Positions 60,751 to 64,000 of a DNA stretch of 64,000 bases are shown here, piece after piece (position 1 is the first letter of the stretch; each line of letters begins with the position of its first letter). Location: assembly GCF_013155275.1 (NCBI RefSeq), contig NZ_JABJXS010000003.1, positions 372,001 to 436,000 of the forward strand, written 5' to 3'. The notes beneath the pieces were generated by a model. It did no database searches. It saw only the letters and a list, made by a program, of their open reading frames with translations, and was not told the DNA's origin. Position numbers and translations under genes: made by a program. The DNA is from Brenneria sp. hezel4-2-4 (lineage in GTDB: Bacteria; Pseudomonadota; Gammaproteobacteria; Enterobacterales; Enterobacteriaceae).

Positions 60751-61236
60751 TTATTCGTATTCGGCAAGGTTATCTTTTTCTGCAAGATAGGGATCGGAAT
60801 ACCCCATACTCTGCATAATCTCCGTTTCCAGCGCTTCCATTTCTTCCGCTTCGCCGTCTTCGATATGATCATAACCTAGCAGATGCAGACTACCATGGAC
60901 AACCATATGTGCCCAGTGCTCCTCCAGCGTCTTTTGTTGTTCAGCCGCTTCCTGTTCAACCACCTGGCGACAAATGATTAAATCGCCCAACAGCGGCAGT
61001 TCAACTTCCGGCGGCGCCTCAAACGGAAAGGACAGCACGTTGGTCGGCTTGTCTTTACCCCGATAGGTGTGATTCAGGTGGTGGCTTTCCGCTTCGTCGA
61101 CGATACGGATCGTCACCTCTGCAACCGCCTGAAACTGGGGCAACACCCCTTCCAGCCAGCGTTGGAAATCCTTTTCGTCAGGTAATCCCTGACGCGGTTC
61201 GCTGGCGATTTGTAAATCGAGAATGACCTGACTCAT
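60751..61236 (-). CDS. ybeY: Endoribonuclease YbeY
   Basis: The 161-residue metalloprotein has the zinc motif [11 protein letters not shown]. It acts in 16S rRNA 3' maturation and ribosome quality control. The start overlaps the ybeZ stop by 4 bases. Confidence 0.95.
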   Translation of the reverse strand: MSQVILDLQIASEPRQGLPDEKDFQRWLEGVLPQFQAVAEVTIRIVDEAESHHLNHTYRGKDKPTNVLSFPFEAPPEVELPLLGDLIICRQVVEQEAAEQQKTLEEHWAHMVVHGSLHLLGYDHIEDGEAEEMEALETEIMQSMGYSDPYLAEKDNLAEYE

Positions 61237-62288
61237 TTGTGTTCCTGTTCTGACGCCGCCTGTGCTTCGCGCTTACGCTGTTCCGCCAGGGCATCTTTGC
61301 GTTTCTGATCGGCAAGCTCCCAGGCTTCATAAGCATTGACAATCTGTGCGACGACCGGGTGGCGCACTACATCTTCGCTGTTGAAGAAGTTAAAGCTGAT
61401 TTCCTCGACCTCGGCCAGCACTTCAATGGCATGACGCAGGCCCGATTTCTGGTTACGCGGCAAATCAATCTGCGTGACGTCGCCGGTGATCACCGCTTTG
61501 GAGTTAAACCCGATGCGGGTCAGGAACATTTTCATTTGTTCAATGCTGGTATTCTGGCTTTCATCCAGAATAATAAATGCATCGTTCAAGGTACGGCCAC
61601 GCATGTAAGCCAGGGGCGCGACTTCGATCACATTACGTTCGATTAGCTTTTCGACCCGCTCGAACCCCAACATTTCAAACAGCGCGTCATACAGCGGACG
61701 CAGATAAGGATCGACCTTCTGGCTCAGATCGCCGGGCAGAAACCCCAGCTTTTCCCCGGCTTCAACGGCGGGACGCGTCAGCAAAATACGGCGTATTTCC
61801 TGACGTTCAAGCGCATCAACCGCCGCCGCCACGGCCAGATAGGTTTTCCCCGTACCCGCCGGGCCTACGCCAAAGGTAATGTCGTGGTCGAGCACATTGG
61901 CAATATATTGCGCCTGATTGGGCGTACGCGGTTTAATCACGCCACGTTTGGTACGGATGTTAATCGCCTTACCGTAATCCGGCACGCTTTCGGCCGATTG
62001 TTCCAGCACGCGCGATTCTTTAATCGCGAGGTGAATTTGCTCGGGTTCAATGTCGCCAATCGCGCCGCGTACCGGCGCGGTATCAACATACAGACGTTGC
62101 AGGATATCGGCGGCGGCCTCGACGCAAAGCGCTTTGCCTGACAGCTTGAATGTATTATCCCGCCGGTTGATTTCGATGCCTAAACGGCGCTCCAGTTGTT
62201 TTATGTTGTCGTCAAACGGGCCGCAGAGGCTGAGCAGACGATGGTTGTCCGCGGGTTCAAGGGCAATTTCTTTTGTCGTTAGGTTCAA
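61233..62288 (-). CDS. ybeZ: PhoH-like ATPase YbeZ
   Basis: The 351-residue PhoH family NTPase has Walker [17 protein letters not shown] and Walker [14 protein letters not shown]. It is linked with YbeY in a conserved overlap. The C-terminal tail is rich in Lys, Glu and Ala. Confidence 0.95.
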   Translation of the reverse strand: MNLTTKEIALEPADNHRLLSLCGPFDDNIKQLERRLGIEINRRDNTFKLSGKALCVEAAADILQRLYVDTAPVRGAIGDIEPEQIHLAIKESRVLEQSAESVPDYGKAINIRTKRGVIKPRTPNQAQYIANVLDHDITFGVGPAGTGKTYLAVAAAVDALERQEIRRILLTRPAVEAGEKLGFLPGDLSQKVDPYLRPLYDALFEMLGFERVEKLIERNVIEVAPLAYMRGRTLNDAFIILDESQNTSIEQMKMFLTRIGFNSKAVITGDVTQIDLPRNQKSGLRHAIEVLAEVEEISFNFFNSEDVVRHPVVAQIVNAYEAWELADQKRKDALAEQRKREAQAASEQEHK

Positions 62289-62416
62289 ATTATTCCTCTT
62301 GGGGTTATCAGACCGGTATCGGATTGCGCGATTTTTTATGCGCCATATTCATGAATTATTTATCGCTAATGACAATTGGCGCAAGTCGCAATACCGATAT
62401 TGGGGTAGCTATTCGC

Positions 62417-62440
62417 AAAAAAAGGGTGGCAATGCCACCC
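62417..62440 (-). terminator. Terminator after miaB
   Basis: The perfect stem GGGTGGC/GCCACCC with a 3-base loop is followed on the minus strand by seven T (62417-62423). It lies 32 bases past the miaB stop, upstream of ybeZ. Confidence 0.9.
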
Positions 62441-62471
62441 ATAATCAAGATGTCGTCCGGTGTGACGTCAA

Positions 62472-63896
62472 TTAAGGCTGGTAGATGCCAACCCCGATTT
62501 CGTTCTCTTTACGGGTACGCGCGATGACGTCGGAAGGGGACTCATGAACGCGTAGATTCATCTGGTCTTCGGTACGCACCACGATACCGCGTAATGAGTT
62601 GGGGTAAACGTCAACGATTTCCACATCGACGAATTTACCGATCATGTCGGGCGTGCCTTCAAAGTTGACCACGCGGTTGTTCTCCGTGCGGCCGGACAGC
62701 TCCATCACGCTCTTACGCGATGTGCCTTCCACCAGAATACGCTGAATGGTTCCCTGCATACGACGGCTGTATTGCATTGCCTGCTGGCTGATACGCTCTT
62801 GCAGGATGTACAGACGCTGTTTTTTCTCTTCTTCAGGAACATCGTCGACCATGTCCGCCGCCGGCGTGCCCGGGCGCGCGGAATAAATAAAGCTAAAGCT
62901 CATGTCGAAATTCACATCGGCAATCAGCTTCATGGTTTGTTCAAAGTCGGCCTGGGTTTCGCCGGGGAAACCGATAATAAAGTCAGAGCTTATCTGAATT
63001 CCGGGGCGCGCGTTGTGCAGCTTGCGGATAATCGACTTGTATTCGAGCGTGGTATGACGACGTTTCATCATGGTCAACACGCGATCGGAGCCGCTTTGCA
63101 CCGGCAAGTGCAGGAAGCTCACCAGTTCCGGCGTATCTTCGTAAACGCTGATGATGTCGTCGGTAAATTCAATCGGGTGACTGGTGGTGAAACGAATGCG
63201 GTCGATACCGTCAATGGCCGCCACCAGACGCAGCAGTTCCGCGAATGAACAGATGTCGCCGTTGTAGGTGGCGCCGCGGTAAGCGTTGACGTTCTGCCCC
63301 AGCAGGTTCACTTCGCGTACCCCTTGCTCCGCCAATTGCGCGATTTCAAACAGCACGTCATCGCACGGGCGGCTGACTTCTTCGCCGCGCGTATAGGGCA
63401 CAACGCAGAAGGTACAGTATTTATTACAGCCTTCCATAATGGAGACGAACGCCGTCGGGCCTTCGGCTTTCGGCTCCGGCAGGCGGTCAAACTTCTCAAT
63501 TTCAGGGAAGCTGATGTCCACGACCGGGCTGCGGGTGCCCTGGACGTGATTAATCATTTCCGGCAGACGGTGTAATGTCTGAGGGCCGAAAATCACATCG
63601 ACATAGTGCGCGCGTTCGCGGATGTGCGCGCCTTCCTGTGAAGCCACACAGCCACCGACGCCGATAATCAGATTCGGGTTGATATCTTTCAGCGCTTTCC
63701 AGCGGCCAAGTTGATGGAAGACCTTCTCCTGCGCTTTTTCACGGATAGAACAGGTATTCAGCAGCAAAACATCGGCCTCTTCCGCGACCTCGGTTAGTTC
63801 ATAACCGTGCGTACTTCCCAGTAAGTCAGCCATCTTGGATGAATCGTATTCATTCATCTGACAGCCCCAGGTTTTAATATGCAGTTTTTTTGTCAT
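62472..63896 (-). CDS. miaB: tRNA-2-methylthio-N6-dimethylallyladenosine synthase MiaB
   Basis: The 474-residue radical SAM methylthiotransferase has an N-terminal MTTase domain with three Cys ([25 protein letters not shown]). The radical SAM cluster follows ([16 protein letters not shown]), and a C-terminal TRAM domain is present. It modifies A37 of tRNAs reading UNN codons. It is separated from ybeZ by a strong terminator. Confidence 0.96.
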   Translation of the reverse strand: MTKKLHIKTWGCQMNEYDSSKMADLLGSTHGYELTEVAEEADVLLLNTCSIREKAQEKVFHQLGRWKALKDINPNLIIGVGGCVASQEGAHIRERAHYVDVIFGPQTLHRLPEMINHVQGTRSPVVDISFPEIEKFDRLPEPKAEGPTAFVSIMEGCNKYCTFCVVPYTRGEEVSRPCDDVLFEIAQLAEQGVREVNLLGQNVNAYRGATYNGDICSFAELLRLVAAIDGIDRIRFTTSHPIEFTDDIISVYEDTPELVSFLHLPVQSGSDRVLTMMKRRHTTLEYKSIIRKLHNARPGIQISSDFIIGFPGETQADFEQTMKLIADVNFDMSFSFIYSARPGTPAADMVDDVPEEEKKQRLYILQERISQQAMQYSRRMQGTIQRILVEGTSRKSVMELSGRTENNRVVNFEGTPDMIGKFVDVEIVDVYPNSLRGIVVRTEDQMNLRVHESPSDVIARTRKENEIGVGIYQP

Positions 63897-64000
63897 CGAC
63901 TTGCCATTACTCAGTGCGGGTAAGAAAGCTTTCCCTTTACTCGGGGCGCGTATTGTAATCTTTTGCCGCCGTGGTGACCAGCGTCCACAAACTTTACGTT
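63897..64000. promoter_or_regulatory. miaB upstream region, window edge
   Basis: These 104 bases upstream of miaB hold no gene. In E. coli the divergent ubiF starts about 150 bases upstream of miaB, so it would lie just past the window edge. Confidence 0.4.

Noticed and set aside
1-64000. tRNA, rRNA, CRISPR, prophage or toxin-antitoxin loci
   Set aside because: Looked for by motif and layout on both strands; nothing convincing was seen.

Overview
The window looks like chromosomal core from an Enterobacterales member. Its proteins resemble Escherichia coli orthologs almost gene for gene, and coding density is high. The order joins blocks that lie apart in E. coli: men; yfaZ-yfaY; ybbN-ybbO-tesA-ybbA-ybbP; purNM-upp-uraA-hda; bepA-bcp-gcvR-dapA-bamC-purC; tmcA-ypfN-dapE-yffB; and cspE-crcB-tatE-lip-mrd-leuS-glt-lnt-miaB. 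A soft-rot/tree-pathogen type Pectobacteriaceae (Pectobacterium, Brenneria, Dickeya or Lonsdalea-like) is my best guess. This is inferred from gene content; there is no 16S gene here. No tRNA, rRNA, CRISPR array, prophage or insertion sequence was recognised.

Layout. 1-4115 (+): menaquinone operon (menD end, menH, menB, menC, menE). 4137-5570 (-): catalase, convergent with men. 5838-7660 (+): yfaZ and yfaY. 7661-8002: non-coding, with copy A of a dispersed repeat. 8003-10416 (-): cnoX, ybbO, tesA. 10339-13496 (+): ybbA and ybbP. 13571-16793 (-): a two-gene iron uptake unit (periplasmic binding protein plus TonB-dependent receptor) behind a Fur-box-like site. 17077-20467 (+): a hybrid histidine kinase overlapping an HD-GYP response regulator. 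20517-23152: purM-purN (-) divergent from upp (+), with a PurR box, a UTP-sensing type promoter and an attenuator-like terminator between them. 23367-25497 (+): uraA and hda (CTG start). 25512-28600 (-): yfgD, bepA, bcp, gcvR. 28601-29192: gene-free, holding repeat copy B. 29193-34692 (+): dapA, bamC, purC, yeaL, tmcA. 34829-37200 (-): ypfN, an M15 peptidase, dapE and yffB; then the 19-codon ypfM (+), a YgeA-type racemase (-) and cspE (+). 38938-63896: crcB with a fluoride riboswitch, tatE (+), and a long minus-strand run: lipA, lipB, ybeD, dacA, rlpA, rodA, mrdA, rlmH, rsfS, nadD, holA, lptE, leuS; ybeL (+); gltLKJI; lnt, corC, ybeY, ybeZ, miaB.

The genes group into quinone synthesis, purine and pyrimidine supply, lysine/peptidoglycan precursors, lipoylation, envelope building (PBP2-RodA, PBP5, RlpA, LptE, BamC, BepA, Lnt), translation and RNA maturation (LeuS, RlmH, RsfS, TmcA, YbeY, MiaB), and replication control (Hda, HolA). 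The accessory-looking parts are the iron unit, the kinase/HD-GYP pair and the dispersed repeat. I found no convincing wholly new system. The most useful leads are the two-copy structured repeat, the leader architecture of upp, the putative fluoride riboswitch, and the kinase with a receiver-like but degenerate N-terminus.
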